NCBI RefSeq assembly: GCF_020177265.1
Contig: NZ_JAIVMC010000005.1
Coordinates: 124,001 to 188,000 of the forward strand
Reading direction: 5' to 3'
Length of the DNA: 64,000 nucleotides
From: Pseudooceanicola marinus
GTDB taxonomy: Bacteria > Pseudomonadota > Alphaproteobacteria > Rhodobacterales > Rhodobacteraceae
Positions 54,726 through 64,000 of the stretch are shown piece after piece. The translations under genes were made by a program, and so were the position numbers. The notes beneath the pieces are model-generated. The model made no database searches and was not told the origin of the DNA. It saw only the letters and a list, made by a program, of their open reading frames with translations. How positions within the stretch are numbered: position 1 is the stretch's first letter; every line of letters starts with the position of its first letter.

Positions 54726-55172
54726 ATGCTCGATTTCCTCGCCCTGGCCTACCCGTGGACAAAGTTCCTGCACATCATCTCGGTGATTTCCTGGATGGCC
54801 GGGATCTTCTATTTGCCCCGTCTCTTCGTCTATCACACCGAACAGGATCTGGATGAGACGACGGACCAGCTGTTCCAGACCATGGAACGCCGTCTTCTGC
54901 GCGGAATCATGAACCCGGCGATGATCGCGACCTGGGTTTTCGGCCTCGCCCTCGTCTTCACCCCCGGGATCGTCTACTGGGGCGATGTCTGGCCCTGGCT
55001 GAAGGCGATCTCGGTGCTGGCAATGACCTGGTTCCATCACTGGCTGGGCCTGCGCCGGAAAGATTTCGTGCGCGGCGACAACACGCGGACCGGCCGGACC
55101 TACCGGATGATGAACGAGGTTCCGACGCTTCTGATGATCATCATCGTCGCTTCCGTCGTCGTGAAGTTCTGA
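54726..55172 (+). CDS. hemJ: Protoporphyrinogen oxidase HemJ
   Basis: This 148-residue inner-membrane protein with four predicted helices belongs to the HemJ (UPF0093) family, the protoporphyrinogen IX oxidase used by most alphaproteobacteria in place of HemG or HemY. The N-terminal YPWTKFLHIISVISWMAGIFYLPRLFVYH-type segment (H16 conserved) and the histidine in FHHWLGLRRK fit the heme-coordinating pattern of the family. It is the first gene right of the proposed origin; heme genes (hemE, hemJ) next to oriC are usual in this order. Confidence 0.92.
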   Translation: MLDFLALAYPWTKFLHIISVISWMAGIFYLPRLFVYHTEQDLDETTDQLFQTMERRLLRGIMNPAMIATWVFGLALVFTPGIVYWGDVWPWLKAISVLAMTWFHHWLGLRRKDFVRGDNTRTGRTYRMMNEVPTLLMIIIVASVVVKF

Positions 55173-55177
55173 TTTTA

Positions 55178-55206
55178 TTGACTCAGAAAGGCGAAGCGCC
55201 TATCTG
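55178..55206 (+). promoter_or_regulatory. Probable sigma70 promoter of rho
   Basis: TTGACT, a 17-base spacer and TATCTG (at 55201–55206) form a good -35/-10 pair, just past the hemJ stop. The 90-base leader to rho contains a GCCCGTCCGGGC hairpin that could take part in the autogenous control known for rho. Confidence 0.6.
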
Positions 55207-55297
55207 AAGCGCCAAGCCGCCCGTCCGGGCGAGTCGATCTTCCATGCATATACCCGATCCGCGTGCCCCTTCGGGCCGGACGAAGGACCTTTTTTCC

Positions 55298-56569
55298 ATG
55301 ACCGAGAACCATCTGAACCTGTCCGATCTGAAGGCGAAGAGCCCGAAGGATCTGCTGGCCATGGCCGAGGAACTCGAAATCGAGAACGCCTCGACCATGC
55401 GCAAGGGCGAAATGATGTTCCAGATCCTGCGCGAACTGGCCGACGACGAATGGACGGTCGGCGGTGATGGCGTGCTGGAGGTCCTGCAGGACGGCTTCGG
55501 CTTCCTGCGCTCGCCCGAGGCGAACTACCTGCCGGGTCCCGATGACATCTACGTCTCGCCCGACATGATCCGCCAGCATTCGCTGCGCACCGGTGATACC
55601 GTCGAAGGGCTGATGAAGCAGCCCGACGACAACGAACGCTACTTCGCACTGACCTCGGTCACCCGGATCAACTTCGAGGCACCCGAAAAGGCCCGCCACA
55701 AGATCGCCTTCGACAACCTGACGCCGCTCTACCCGGATGAGCGGCTGAAGATGGAAATCGAGGATCCCACCATCAAGGACCGCTCGGCGCGGATCATCGA
55801 CCTGGTGGTGCCGATCGGGAAGGGCCAGCGGTCGCTGATCGTGGCACCGCCGCGCACGGGTAAGACCGTGCTGCTGCAGAATATCGCGCACAGCATCGAA
55901 ACGAACCATCCCGAGTGCTATCTGATCGTCCTGTTGATCGACGAACGCCCCGAGGAAGTCACCGACATGCAGCGGAACGTGAAGGGCGAGGTCATCTCCT
56001 CCACCTTCGACGAACCCGCCACGCGCCACGTTGCCGTCTCCGAGATGGTTATCGAAAAGGCCAAGCGCCTGGTCGAGCATAAACGAGATGTTGTGATCCT
56101 TCTCGATTCGATCACAAGACTTGGTCGTGCCTTCAACACTGTCGTCCCGTCTTCGGGCAAGGTTCTGACCGGTGGTGTCGACGCAAACGCCCTGCAGCGG
56201 CCCAAACGCTTCTTCGGCGCGGCGCGGAACATCGAAGAGGGCGGCTCGCTGACCATCATCGCCACCGCGCTGATCGACACCGGCTCGCGCATGGACGAGG
56301 TGATCTTCGAAGAATTCAAGGGCACCGGTAACTCGGAAATCGTCCTGGATCGCAAGATCGCGGACAAGCGGGTCTACCCGGCGATGGACATCCTCAAGTC
56401 CGGTACGCGGAAGGAGGACCTGCTGGTCGACAAGGCCGATCTGCAGAAGACCTTCGTCCTGCGCCGCATCCTGAACCCGATGGGCACGACCGACGCCATC
56501 GAGTTCCTGATTTCCAAGCTGAAGCAGACGAAGACCAACTCGGAATTCTTCGACTCGATGAACACCTGA
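55298..56569 (+). CDS. rho: Transcription termination factor Rho
   Basis: This 423-residue hexameric RNA helicase stops untranslated transcription. The N-terminal helical domain ([20 protein letters not shown]) and RNA-binding cold-shock-like domain ([22 protein letters not shown]) precede the ATPase domain with Walker [23 protein letters not shown] and the R-loop [12 protein letters not shown]. The ATG at 55298 has GAAGGA upstream. mnmE follows after 19 bases in the same orientation. Confidence 0.97.
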   Translation: MTENHLNLSDLKAKSPKDLLAMAEELEIENASTMRKGEMMFQILRELADDEWTVGGDGVLEVLQDGFGFLRSPEANYLPGPDDIYVSPDMIRQHSLRTGDTVEGLMKQPDDNERYFALTSVTRINFEAPEKARHKIAFDNLTPLYPDERLKMEIEDPTIKDRSARIIDLVVPIGKGQRSLIVAPPRTGKTVLLQNIAHSIETNHPECYLIVLLIDERPEEVTDMQRNVKGEVISSTFDEPATRHVAVSEMVIEKAKRLVEHKRDVVILLDSITRLGRAFNTVVPSSGKVLTGGVDANALQRPKRFFGAARNIEEGGSLTIIATALIDTGSRMDEVIFEEFKGTGNSEIVLDRKIADKRVYPAMDILKSGTRKEDLLVDKADLQKTFVLRRILNPMGTTDAIEFLISKLKQTKTNSEFFDSMNT

Positions 56570-56588
56570 TCCACCACGAGAGGGTGAG

Positions 56589-57869
56589 ATGGACACGATT
56601 TTCGCGCTCGCCTCGGCCCCCGGCCGGGCTGGCGTCTCCGTCATCAGGATTTCTGGGCCGGGAGCTTTCCCGGCCCTGTCGCGTTTTGGCCTGACGACGC
56701 CGGAACCGCGCGCCGCCGCTCTGCGTCTGTTGCGCGACGGCGAGGATGTGGTTGACCAGGCGCTGATCCTGGCCTTTCCCGGTCCCGCCAGTTTCACCGG
56801 CGAAGACGTGGTGGAGCTGCATCTGCACGGCTCGCCCGCTATCGTGACCTCCGTCCTGCGGATGCTGTCCGAGGTGGAGGGCGCGCGCATGGCCGAGGCG
56901 GGGGAGTTCACCCGCCGGGCGCTGGAAAACGGCAAGATGGACCTGGCCCAAGTCGAAGGCCTGGCAGATCTGATCGATTCGGAAACCGAGGCGCAGCGGC
57001 GCCAGGCGCAGCGGGTCTTTTCCGGCAAGCTGGGCGAGGTGGTGCAGGGCTGGCGCCGCGATCTGATCCGCGCCGCCGCGCTGCTGGAAGCGGTGATCGA
57101 CTTTGCCGATGAAGACGTGCCCGTCGACGTTCGCCCCGAGGTGCATGAGCTGTTGGACGGGGTCGCGGCCTCGCTGGAAACCCAGGCACGCGGTGCCGCG
57201 GTGGCCGAACGGGTGCGCCAGGGGTTCGAGGTTGCCATCCTTGGGGCGCCGAATGCCGGGAAATCCACACTTCTGAACGCGCTGGCCGGGCGCGAGGCAG
57301 CCATTACCTCTGCCGTCGCCGGCACGACCCGGGACGTGATCGAGGTTCGGATGGACCTGAACGGTCTGCCGGTGACCTTGCTGGACACCGCCGGGCTGCG
57401 CGAGACCGAGGATGAGGTCGAATCCATCGGTGTTGCGCGGGCAAAGGCCCGGGCCGAGGATGCCGACCTGCGGATCTACCTGCTGGAACCGGGTGAGAAT
57501 CCGCGAATCGATCTGCGCGAGGATGACATCCTCCTGCAGGGAAAGGCGGATCTGACCGGCGATCCGGAGGGAATCAGCGGTGCGACGGGGCAGGGGATCG
57601 ACCGTCTTGTCTCCCGGCTGACCGATGTTTTCAGCCAGCGTAGCGCGCTCGTGGCCACCGCGACCCGCGAACGCCACCGCATCGCGATCTTGCGCGCTCT
57701 GGACGATCTGGCTCAGGCCCGCACCATGCTGCGTGATCCCGCCTATAGCGAAGACCTGATCGCCGAAGAGCTGCGCTCCGCTATCAGGGCGCTGGATTCT
57801 CTGGTAGGCATCGTGGATGTCGAAACCCTGCTGGGCGAGATCTTCACGTCTTTCTGCATCGGTAAGTGA
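56589..57869 (+). CDS. mnmE: tRNA uridine-5-carboxymethylaminomethyl modification GTPase MnmE
   Basis: This 426-residue dynamin-like GTPase, with MnmG, makes cmnm5/nm5 uridine at the wobble position of tRNAs ending in NNA or NNG. The N-terminal formyl-folate-binding domain ([15 protein letters not shown]) and helical domain carry an inserted G domain with [15 protein letters not shown] and DTAGLR. The C-terminal CxGK motif (CIGK, residues 423–426) is intact. It is separated from mnmG by 5 bases. Confidence 0.97.
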   Translation: MDTIFALASAPGRAGVSVIRISGPGAFPALSRFGLTTPEPRAAALRLLRDGEDVVDQALILAFPGPASFTGEDVVELHLHGSPAIVTSVLRMLSEVEGARMAEAGEFTRRALENGKMDLAQVEGLADLIDSETEAQRRQAQRVFSGKLGEVVQGWRRDLIRAAALLEAVIDFADEDVPVDVRPEVHELLDGVAASLETQARGAAVAERVRQGFEVAILGAPNAGKSTLLNALAGREAAITSAVAGTTRDVIEVRMDLNGLPVTLLDTAGLRETEDEVESIGVARAKARAEDADLRIYLLEPGENPRIDLREDDILLQGKADLTGDPEGISGATGQGIDRLVSRLTDVFSQRSALVATATRERHRIAILRALDDLAQARTMLRDPAYSEDLIAEELRSAIRALDSLVGIVDVETLLGEIFTSFCIGK

Positions 57870-57874
57870 GGGAG

Positions 57875-59752
57875 ATGTTTCACGTGAAACATTCTAATTT
57901 CGATGTTGTGGTTGTGGGCGGCGGGCACGCCGGTTGCGACGCTGCTGCCGCCGCCGCCCGGGCTGGCGCCCGCACCGCGCTGGTCACGCTGAAGCTGTCG
58001 GGCATCGGCGTCATGTCCTGCAACCCGGCCATCGGGGGCCTGGGCAAAGGCCACCTGGTGCGCGAGATTGACGCGCTGGACGGGGTCATGGGCCGCGTCG
58101 CCGATCTGGCCGGTATCCAGTTTCGCCTGCTGAATCGTCGTAAGGGGCCTGCTGTGCAGGGCCCGCGCGCCCAGGCGGATCGCGCCGTCTATCGTACTGA
58201 AATGCTGCGGGAAATGACGAATACCCCCGGGCTGACGGTGCTGGAAGGCGAGGTGACCGATTTCCGCATGGAGGGCGAGCGGGTTGCCGGTGTCGTGCTC
58301 GGCGACGGGTCCGTGATCGCGGCCGGCGCCGTGGTTCTCACCACTGGCACCTTCCTGAAGGGTCTCATTCACATCGGCGACGTCAGCTATGGCGGTGGCC
58401 GCATGGGCGACAGCGCCGCGGATCGCCTGGGCGACCGCCTGCGGGCGCTCGATCTTCCGCTTGGCCGCCTGAAGACCGGTACGCCGCCGCGGCTGAACGG
58501 CAAGACGATCGACTGGAGCGTGCTGGAGGATCAGCCGGGCGACGAGGATCCGGTGCTGTTTTCCTTCCTGTCCAAGGGTGTGAACCTGCGCCAGGTCGCC
58601 TGTGGCATCACCCACACCAACGCCGCCACGCATGAGATCATCCGCGAGAACCTCGAACGCTCGGCCATGTATGGCGGGCACATCGACGGGGTGGGGCCGC
58701 GCTATTGCCCTTCGATCGAGGACAAGGTGGTGCGGTTTGCCGACAAGGACAGCCACCAGGTCTTCCTGGAGCCCGAGGGGCTTGATGACGATACGGTCTA
58801 TCCCAACGGGATCTCCACCTCCCTTCCCGAGGAGGTGCAGCACGCCTATGTCCGCTCGATGAAGGGGCTGGAGAACGTCGAAATCCTGCAGCCGGGCTAT
58901 GCCATCGAATACGATTATGTCGATCCCCGCGCCCTGGACACGCGGCTGTCGCTGCGCGACCTGCCGGGTCTGTATCTGGCGGGGCAGATCAACGGCACCA
59001 CGGGCTATGAAGAGGCCGCGGCCCAGGGCCTGGTCGCCGGCGTGAACGCCGCGAAAGAGGCGCTGGCACAAGATCCTGTGTTGTTTAGCCGGTCCGACAG
59101 CTATATCGGCGTTATGATCGACGATCTGACGACGCGCGGCGTCTCGGAACCCTACCGCATGTTCACCTCGCGCGCCGAATATCGTCTGTCGCTGCGGGCC
59201 GACAACGCCGACCAGCGGTTGACCCCCAAGGGCGTCGAGGCCGGGTTCGTCGGCGAGGCGCGTCGTGCGGCTTTCGAGGCGAAGATGGGCCGCATCGGGG
59301 CAGGGCGCGACGTTCTGGATAATACCGTGGTGACGCCGAAACAGCTGAACGGCGCCGGTATTCGCGTCGGTGAAGACGGCAAGCAGCGTACGCTCTACCA
59401 GGTGTTGGCCTTTCCTGAGACGACGGTCGCAGATCTAGTGCCCCTGGCGCCAGAGCTGGCCGATCTGGATCAGGAAACGCAGGAACAACTGCGGCGCGAC
59501 GCCCTCTACGCCACCTACATCCAGCGCCAGCAGAATGATGCCCAGGCGCTGCAGAAGGACGAGGCGCGCGGGATTCCCGGTGATTTCGACTATGATCGGC
59601 TCGATGGGCTGTCGAACGAACTGAAATCGAAACTGGTGCGCATCCGTCCGTCGAACCTGGCCCAAGCGGGTCGGATCGAGGGCATGACGCCGGCGGCGCT
59701 GGCGCTGATCCTGTCGCGTCTGAACCGGGACAAGCGGGAAAAATCGGCGTGA
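57875..59752 (+). CDS. mnmG: tRNA uridine modification enzyme MnmG (GidA)
   Basis: This 625-residue FAD-dependent partner of MnmE has FAD motif GGGHAG (residues 15–20), the conserved [20 protein letters not shown] and the active-site segment [22 protein letters not shown]. The ATG at 57875 is chosen; a GTG at 57866 is possible. The first codons (FHVKH) are written by a perfect parS palindrome overlapping the start. The GTG start of rsmG overlaps its stop codon. Confidence 0.97.
   Translation: MFHVKHSNFDVVVVGGGHAGCDAAAAAARAGARTALVTLKLSGIGVMSCNPAIGGLGKGHLVREIDALDGVMGRVADLAGIQFRLLNRRKGPAVQGPRAQADRAVYRTEMLREMTNTPGLTVLEGEVTDFRMEGERVAGVVLGDGSVIAAGAVVLTTGTFLKGLIHIGDVSYGGGRMGDSAADRLGDRLRALDLPLGRLKTGTPPRLNGKTIDWSVLEDQPGDEDPVLFSFLSKGVNLRQVACGITHTNAATHEIIRENLERSAMYGGHIDGVGPRYCPSIEDKVVRFADKDSHQVFLEPEGLDDDTVYPNGISTSLPEEVQHAYVRSMKGLENVEILQPGYAIEYDYVDPRALDTRLSLRDLPGLYLAGQINGTTGYEEAAAQGLVAGVNAAKEALAQDPVLFSRSDSYIGVMIDDLTTRGVSEPYRMFTSRAEYRLSLRADNADQRLTPKGVEAGFVGEARRAAFEAKMGRIGAGRDVLDNTVVTPKQLNGAGIRVGEDGKQRTLYQVLAFPETTVADLVPLAPELADLDQETQEQLRRDALYATYIQRQQNDAQALQKDEARGIPGDFDYDRLDGLSNELKSKLVRIRPSNLAQAGRIEGMTPAALALILSRLNRDKREKSA
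57876..57891. other. parS: Perfect parS site at the mnmG start
   Basis: TGTTTCACGTGAAACA is the exact parS palindrome recognised by chromosomal ParB. It overlaps the start codon of mnmG, 3.2 kb right of the proposed origin. Confidence 0.95.
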
Positions 59753-60363
59753 GCAGGGACATTATCGCCGCCAATGTTTCACGTGAAACATTGCAGCGGC
59801 TCGACACCTACGCGGATCTGCTGACGCGCTGGAATCCGAAGATCAACCTGGTGGCCAAGTCCACGATCCCGGAGCTGTGGACCCGGCACCTGCTGGATTC
59901 GATCCAGGTGGCCGATCTGGCGCCCAAAAGCTATGAAAAATGGGTCGATATTGGCAGTGGCGGGGGCTTTCCCGGCCTTGTCGTGGCGATCCTGGCGGCA
60001 GAACGGCAGCCGCAGGCACGCTTCACCTTGATCGAATCGGACCAGAGGAAGTGCGCTTTCCTGCGTTCGGTGGCGCGGGAATGCGGGCTGAAGGTGGATA
60101 TTCTGGCCAAACGCATCGAATCCGCCCCCGCTCAGGGCGCCGATGTGCTCTCTGCCAGGGCGCTGACGCAGTTGGACGGGCTTCTGGGCTTTGCCGAGCG
60201 GCATCTGGCCGCCGGCGGAACGGCGCTTTTCCAGAAGGGGGTACGCTGGCGCGAGGAAGTTCGCGCGGCGGAGGCCCATTGGCGCTTTTCCTGCGAGGCC
60301 GTGCCGAGTACAACCGAACCCGAGGCTGTGATCCTGAAAATCGGAGGAATCGAACGTGTCTGA
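59749..60363 (+). CDS. rsmG: 16S rRNA m7G527 methyltransferase RsmG (GidB)
   Basis: This 204-residue SAM-dependent methyltransferase modifies G527 of 16S rRNA; its loss gives low-level streptomycin resistance. The SAM motif is [12 protein letters not shown], preceded by [10 protein letters not shown], the GidB signature; [12 protein letters not shown] follows. The start is a GTG that overlaps the mnmG stop. The parS palindrome at 59775 encodes its NVSRETL segment. parA begins 8 bases before its stop. Confidence 0.95.
   Translation: MSRDIIAANVSRETLQRLDTYADLLTRWNPKINLVAKSTIPELWTRHLLDSIQVADLAPKSYEKWVDIGSGGGFPGLVVAILAAERQPQARFTLIESDQRKCAFLRSVARECGLKVDILAKRIESAPAQGADVLSARALTQLDGLLGFAERHLAAGGTALFQKGVRWREEVRAAEAHWRFSCEAVPSTTEPEAVILKIGGIERV
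59775..59790. other. parS: Perfect parS site inside rsmG
   Basis: TGTTTCACGTGAAACA, extended to 20 bases by symmetrical AA/TT flanks, lies 9 codons into rsmG, 5.1 kb right of the proposed origin and about 600 bases from parA. Confidence 0.95.
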
Positions 60364-61165
60364 CCTGCTTTCGGCGCATGGTCCCCGCATCGTCGCCATC
60401 GCCAACCAGAAAGGCGGGGTGGGGAAGACCACGACCGCGATCAACCTCGGTGCCGCGCTGGCGGAGCAGGGGCAGCGGGTTCTCCTGATCGACATCGATC
60501 CGCAGGGCAACGCCTCTACCGGGTTGGGTGTCGAGCCCGATGACCGCACCTATACCAGTTACGAATTGATGCTGGACGATGCGCAGCTTGACCAGATCAT
60601 CATGCAGAGCGACGTGCAGAACCTGGACATCGTCCCGGCCACCGTCGACCTGTCGTCTGCGGATATTGAGCTGATTGCGAATGAAAAAAGGTCCTTCCTG
60701 CTGCATGATGCCCTGCGTCAGCCGGCGATGAACGACCTGAACTACGATTACATCCTGATCGATTGTCCGCCCTCGCTGAACCTGCTGACGGTGAACGCCA
60801 TGGTCGCCGCGCATTCGGTGCTGGTGCCTCTGCAGAGCGAGTTCTTCGCCCTGGAAGGCCTGTCGCAGCTGATGCTGACGATCCGGGAGGTGCGCCAGTC
60901 GGCCAATCCCGATCTGCGGATCGAGGGCATCGTGCTGACGATGTACGACAGCCGCAACAATCTCAGCCAGCAGGTGGAGGAAGACGCGCGCGAGAACCTG
61001 GGCGATCTGGTGTTCCGCACGATCATCCCGCGCAACGTCCGGGTGTCCGAAGCGCCGTCCTTCTCGGTCCCGGTGCTGGAGTTCGACACCATGTCGAAAG
61101 GGGCCGCGGCCTATCGCGCGCTGGCCTCCGAGCTGTTGCAAAAACACGAAAGCGTCGCCGCCTGA
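60356..61165 (+). CDS. parA: Chromosome partitioning ATPase ParA
   Basis: This 269-residue ParA/Soj-type ATPase has the deviant Walker A KGGVGKT (residues 19–25), LIDIDPQGNASTGLG and DYILIDCPPSLNLLTVNA. It forms nucleoid-bound dimers that move ParB–parS complexes from the origin toward the pole. There is no N-terminal helix-turn-helix, so it is the chromosomal type. The GTG start at 60356 has GGAGG 8 bases upstream and overlaps the rsmG stop. Confidence 0.97.
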   Translation: MSDLLSAHGPRIVAIANQKGGVGKTTTAINLGAALAEQGQRVLLIDIDPQGNASTGLGVEPDDRTYTSYELMLDDAQLDQIIMQSDVQNLDIVPATVDLSSADIELIANEKRSFLLHDALRQPAMNDLNYDYILIDCPPSLNLLTVNAMVAAHSVLVPLQSEFFALEGLSQLMLTIREVRQSANPDLRIEGIVLTMYDSRNNLSQQVEEDARENLGDLVFRTIIPRNVRVSEAPSFSVPVLEFDTMSKGAAAYRALASELLQKHESVAA

Positions 61166-61182
61166 GGCGAGTGGAGAGCAGA

Positions 61183-62091
61183 ATGGAAAAGAAAAAGAGC
61201 CGGGGTCTGGGCCGGGGGCTGTCCGCCCTGATGGCCGATGTGAACGAACAGCCGGCCACCACGACCACCAGCGGCACCAGCGTCCGCCGTCCGGACATGA
61301 TGGTGCCGATCGAGAACGTGGTGCCGAACCCCGATCAGCCACGCCGGACCTTCACCGAGGATCACCTGGACGAGCTGACAGCCTCGATCAAGGAAAAGGG
61401 CGTCATCCAGCCCCTGATCGTGCGGCCGAAACCCGGTGACGACGGCAAGTTCGAGATCGTCGCAGGCGAACGTCGCTGGCGCGCCTCGCAGCGGGCCAAG
61501 CTGCACGAACTGCCTGTCATCGTGCGCGATTTCGACGATACCGAGGTTCTTGAGGTCGCGATCATCGAGAACATTCAGCGCGCTGACCTGAACCCCATCG
61601 AAGAGGCGGCCGGTTTCCGGCAGCTGATGGAGAAGTTCGGCCATACCCAGGAAAAGCTGGCCCAGGCGCTCGGCAAGAGCCGCTCGCATATCGCCAACCT
61701 GATGCGTCTGCTGCAACTGCCGGACGAGGTGCGCGAGTACCTGGAAGAGGGCAAGCTGTCCGCCGGCCATGCACGGGCGCTGATTACCTCTGACGATCCG
61801 GTGACGCTGGCCAAGAAAGTCGTCTCCGAAGGGCTGTCGGTGCGCGCCACCGAGGCCCTGGCGAAGAAGCCGAAGGCCAACGACAAGCCGAAAGTCACCC
61901 GCAGCGCCCCGAAAAGCCTGGGCGACAAGGACGCGGACACCAAGGCGCTGGAGGCGGATCTGTCCGCCGCGCTTGGCTACAAGGTGCAGATCGACCATGT
62001 GGCGGGGCAGGAGTCCGGCAAGATCACCATCAGCTACCCCTCGCTGGAGGCGCTGGACGACATCGTGCAGATCCTCGGCAGCGGCAACTGA
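61183..62091 (+). CDS. parB: Chromosome partitioning protein ParB
   Basis: This 302-residue CTPase clamp loads at parS and spreads along DNA. The N-terminal CTP-binding domain contains QPLIVRP, AGERRWRAS and ENIQRADLNPIEEA. The helix-turn-helix parS-reading domain follows (TQEKLAQALGKSRSHIANLMRLLQLP), then a linker and a C-terminal dimerisation domain with IDHVAGQESGKITISY. The matching parS sites are in coaE, mnmG and rsmG. Confidence 0.97.
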   Translation: MEKKKSRGLGRGLSALMADVNEQPATTTTSGTSVRRPDMMVPIENVVPNPDQPRRTFTEDHLDELTASIKEKGVIQPLIVRPKPGDDGKFEIVAGERRWRASQRAKLHELPVIVRDFDDTEVLEVAIIENIQRADLNPIEEAAGFRQLMEKFGHTQEKLAQALGKSRSHIANLMRLLQLPDEVREYLEEGKLSAGHARALITSDDPVTLAKKVVSEGLSVRATEALAKKPKANDKPKVTRSAPKSLGDKDADTKALEADLSAALGYKVQIDHVAGQESGKITISYPSLEALDDIVQILGSGN

Positions 62092-62101
62092 TCGGCCTGG
62101 C

Positions 62102-62452
62102 CTAGCTGGGCCGCGTCCAGAGGAAGATCATCACGCAGGTCAGGGTCAGCCCCTGGATCAGCAGGATCGCCGGGCGCAGGCCCATCAGGACAGACAGAAG
62201 AAAAACGCCTCCCACCATCACGGTGGCGAGGCGTTTTGCTTTCAGAGAGATGGCGCCGCGTTCGTGCCAGTCGGCGATGGAGGGGCCGAAAGTCGGGTGT
62301 TGCGTCAGCCAGGCGTGCAGTCGGTCCGACGAGCGGGCGAAACAGAAGGTCGCCAGCAACATGAAGGGCACGGTGGGCAAAAGGGGCAGCACAACCCCCA
62401 CGAGGCCGAGACCCATGGCCAGAAGCCCGGAAATCAGCCAAATGACCCGCAT
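62102..62452 (-). CDS. YbaN (DUF454) family membrane protein
   Basis: This 116-residue protein has two to three membrane helices and the family signature GLVGVVLPLLPTVPFMLLATFCFARSS at residues 18–44 (quoted in part: PLLPTVPFML). YbaN proteins are of unknown function. It lies on the minus strand, convergent with parB and 3 bases after hemW, with which it is probably cotranscribed. Confidence 0.9.
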   Translation of the reverse strand: MRVIWLISGLLAMGLGLVGVVLPLLPTVPFMLLATFCFARSSDRLHAWLTQHPTFGPSIADWHERGAISLKAKRLATVMVGGVFLLSVLMGLRPAILLIQGLTLTCVMIFLWTRPS

Positions 62453-62455
62453 TTC

Positions 62456-63622
62456 CTACGAATCCAGCAGTTTGTTTATGACCGCGTTCAGAAGCATACG
62501 TCCTTGATCCGTAACGAAAATTCGACCGTTTTCGACTTTTACCAGGTCTCTCTCGCGCATCTCCTCGACCTGGGACCCGTTGAGCGGCGCTGAGCTCAAT
62601 TTCTCGAACCGGTCCAGAGAGATCCCTTCGCGCAACCGAAGACCCATCAGAAGATATTCCTCGGCCTGTTCCTGTCCAGTTAAGGAGTCCACCAGGCTGT
62701 CGGCATTTCCGGCCTCGGCCATCTGCAACCACTTGCCGGGGGCGCGCGGCTGCTCGGTGGCATGGCGGTGCCCGTCCAGCGTCACCCGGCCATGGGCGCC
62801 GGGGCCGACGCCGATGTAATCGCCGTAGCGCCAGTAGAGGACGTTGTGCCGCGACCGCGCGCCGTCGCGGGCGTGGTTTGACACTTCGTAGTTCTCGAAC
62901 CCGTGGGCGGCGGTGACCTCCTGGGTCAGCTCCCACATATCGGCGGCCAGGTCTTCCTCCGGCAGGCCACGCAGCCCGCCACGCTTGTACCGGTCGCCGA
63001 AGGCCGTGCCGTCCTCGATCGTCAGCTGGTAGAGCGACAGATGGTCGATGGCCAGTGACAGGGCGCGGTCCAGCTCCGCCTCCCAGGCGGAGAGGGTTTG
63101 GTTCTGCCGGGCATAGATCAGGTCGAAGCTGACCCGCTCGAACTGGTTGCGGGCGATGTCGAAGGCGCGCAGCGCCTCGTCGACGCTGTGCAACCGGCCC
63201 AGCCGGCGCAGGTCCTCGTCGTTCATCGCCTGAAAGCCCATGGACACACGGTTCACCCCGGCCATGGCATAGCCCGCGAAACGCCCCGCATCGACGGAGG
63301 TCGGGTTGGCCTCCAGCGTGACTTCGGTGTCATTGGCCTGGGGCCAAAGCCGCCGTATGGCGTTCAGGATGCCCTCTACGGTGGCGGGTTCCATCAGCGA
63401 GGGGGTGCCGCCGCCGAAGAACACCGATTGCACCACACGGCCCGGTGTGAGGGCCGCGTAGCGTTCCAGCTCGCTGATGTAGGGCTTCAGCCACCGATCC
63501 TGGTCGACGTTGCTCCAGACGTGGGAGTTGAAGTCGCAGTAGGGGCATTTGGATTGGCAGAAAGGCCAGTGGATGTAGATCCCGAAGCCCGCGTTCTGCC
63601 AATCCTGATCCGCGTTACTCAA
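62456..63622 (-). CDS. hemW: Radical SAM heme chaperone HemW
   Basis: This 388-residue protein resembles oxygen-independent coproporphyrinogen oxidase, but the family now known as HemW acts as a heme chaperone. The radical SAM cluster is C22, C26 and C29 in FCQSKCPYCDF, followed by FFGGGTPSLM. A HemN C-terminal domain lies at about 280–380. The TTG at 63622 gives the shortest overlap with rdgB (8 bases) and a family-length N-terminus; an ATG at 63649 is a real alternative but lacks a ribosome site. Confidence 0.93.
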   Translation of the reverse strand: MSNADQDWQNAGFGIYIHWPFCQSKCPYCDFNSHVWSNVDQDRWLKPYISELERYAALTPGRVVQSVFFGGGTPSLMEPATVEGILNAIRRLWPQANDTEVTLEANPTSVDAGRFAGYAMAGVNRVSMGFQAMNDEDLRRLGRLHSVDEALRAFDIARNQFERVSFDLIYARQNQTLSAWEAELDRALSLAIDHLSLYQLTIEDGTAFGDRYKRGGLRGLPEEDLAADMWELTQEVTAAHGFENYEVSNHARDGARSRHNVLYWRYGDYIGVGPGAHGRVTLDGHRHATEQPRAPGKWLQMAEAGNADSLVDSLTGQEQAEEYLLMGLRLREGISLDRFEKLSSAPLNGSQVEEMRERDLVKVENGRIFVTDQGRMLLNAVINKLLDS

Positions 63623-64000
63623 AGCAGGCCTTGAGTTTTGCAAAGGCATCGGCGCGGTGGCTGATGCGGTTCTTCTCTGCGGCGTCCATCTCGCCGAAGG
63701 TGATGTCGTATCCCTCGGGGACGAAGATCGGGTCATACCCGTGGCCCTCGGTCCCGCGCATCGGCCATTCGACGCGACCCTTGCAGATCCCGGCGAAGAT
63801 CTCGTCATGGCCATCGGGCCAGGCCAGGCAGAAGGTACAGTTGAAGGCCGCAGTGCGGGGGTAGGGCGCATTGCGCTCTTCCAGCAGGTCCCAGGTCTTC
63901 TTCATCGCCATGGGGAAGTCGCGCCCATTGGGCGTTTCGGCCCAGTCGGCGGTATAGACGCCCGGGGCACCGTCCAGACCATCCACGGTGATCCCGCTGT
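63615..64000 (-). CDS. rdgB: RdgB/HAM1 family XTP/dITP pyrophosphatase, 3' part
   Basis: About 128 residues of an inosine-triphosphate pyrophosphatase are present. The 5' end lies beyond the window. Family motifs seen are GAPGVYTADWAE, GRVEWPMRGTEGHGYDPIFVPEG (quoted in part as GHGYDPIFVPEG) and the C-terminal EKNRISHRADAFAKL. It removes deaminated purine nucleotides to protect DNA and RNA. It overlaps the hemW start by 8 bases, so the genes are coupled. Confidence 0.95.
   Translation of the reverse strand, partial: SGITVDGLDGAPGVYTADWAETPNGRDFPMAMKKTWDLLEERNAPYPRTAAFNCTFCLAWPDGHDEIFAGICKGRVEWPMRGTEGHGYDPIFVPEGYDITFGEMDAAEKNRISHRADAFAKLKACFE

Noticed and set aside
54348-54856. Open frames across the maf–hemJ gap
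   Set aside because: They overlap the DnaA boxes and AT-rich tract, have no codon bias or homology pattern, and one runs into hemJ out of frame.

Overview
The window is a 64 kb stretch of a GC-rich alphaproteobacterial chromosome, most likely from the Rhodobacterales (Roseobacter/Rhodobacter group). The evidence is the gene families and their order: RegA/RegB redox regulators, a hemD–Mic60-like–hemY cluster, AddAB, DUF2853, a TimA/Tim44-like adaptor next to FxsA and SecB, and the block hemJ–rho–mnmE–mnmG–rsmG–parA–parB. Nearly all of it is ordinary core genome. I found no insertion sequence, prophage, CRISPR array or complete defence or secretion system, and I do not see a clearly undescribed gene system.

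Left part (1–21 kb): a methyltransferase-like protein, a pirin, a MazG-like protein with a problematic start, and the Ada alkylation-repair protein. These are followed by a gene-poor, apparently decayed stretch (3.74–4.53 kb) and tRNA-Thr(CGT). Next come hemY, a Mic60-like gene and hemD on the minus strand, divergent from tsaD–gpsA–yciI-like–EVE. Then a universal stress protein with an alanine/glycine symporter, ahcY with a possibly structured leader, an HD hydrolase, a GNAT acetyltransferase, and putA divergent from its likely Lrp-type regulator.

Middle part (21–46 kb): an IclR regulator faces pcaI–pcaJ–pcaF, the last steps of the beta-ketoadipate pathway, across a conspicuous inverted repeat. 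Glutathione-dependent formaldehyde oxidation (class III alcohol dehydrogenase plus S-formylglutathione hydrolase) and a TetR regulator follow. RegA and RegB are divergent with no senC between them. A long, tightly overlapping operon runs PAS protein–tsaE–amgK–murU–addB–addA and is followed by trxA. hslV and hslU are separated by a membrane protein gene.

Right part (46–64 kb): a VIT-family transporter preceded by an Irr-box-like palindrome, a DHA2 exporter, smr and mltA, timA, fxsA and secB. Then dnaQ–coaE–aroE–maf run leftward away from a 430 bp intergenic region that I interpret as the chromosomal replication origin: it has perfect DnaA boxes, other palindromes and an AT-rich tract. hemJ, rho, mnmE, mnmG, rsmG, parA and parB run rightward from it. 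Two perfect parS palindromes lie inside mnmG and rsmG and a one-mismatch copy lies inside coaE, all within about 6 kb of the proposed origin. A YbaN-family gene, hemW and the 3' part of rdgB close the window.
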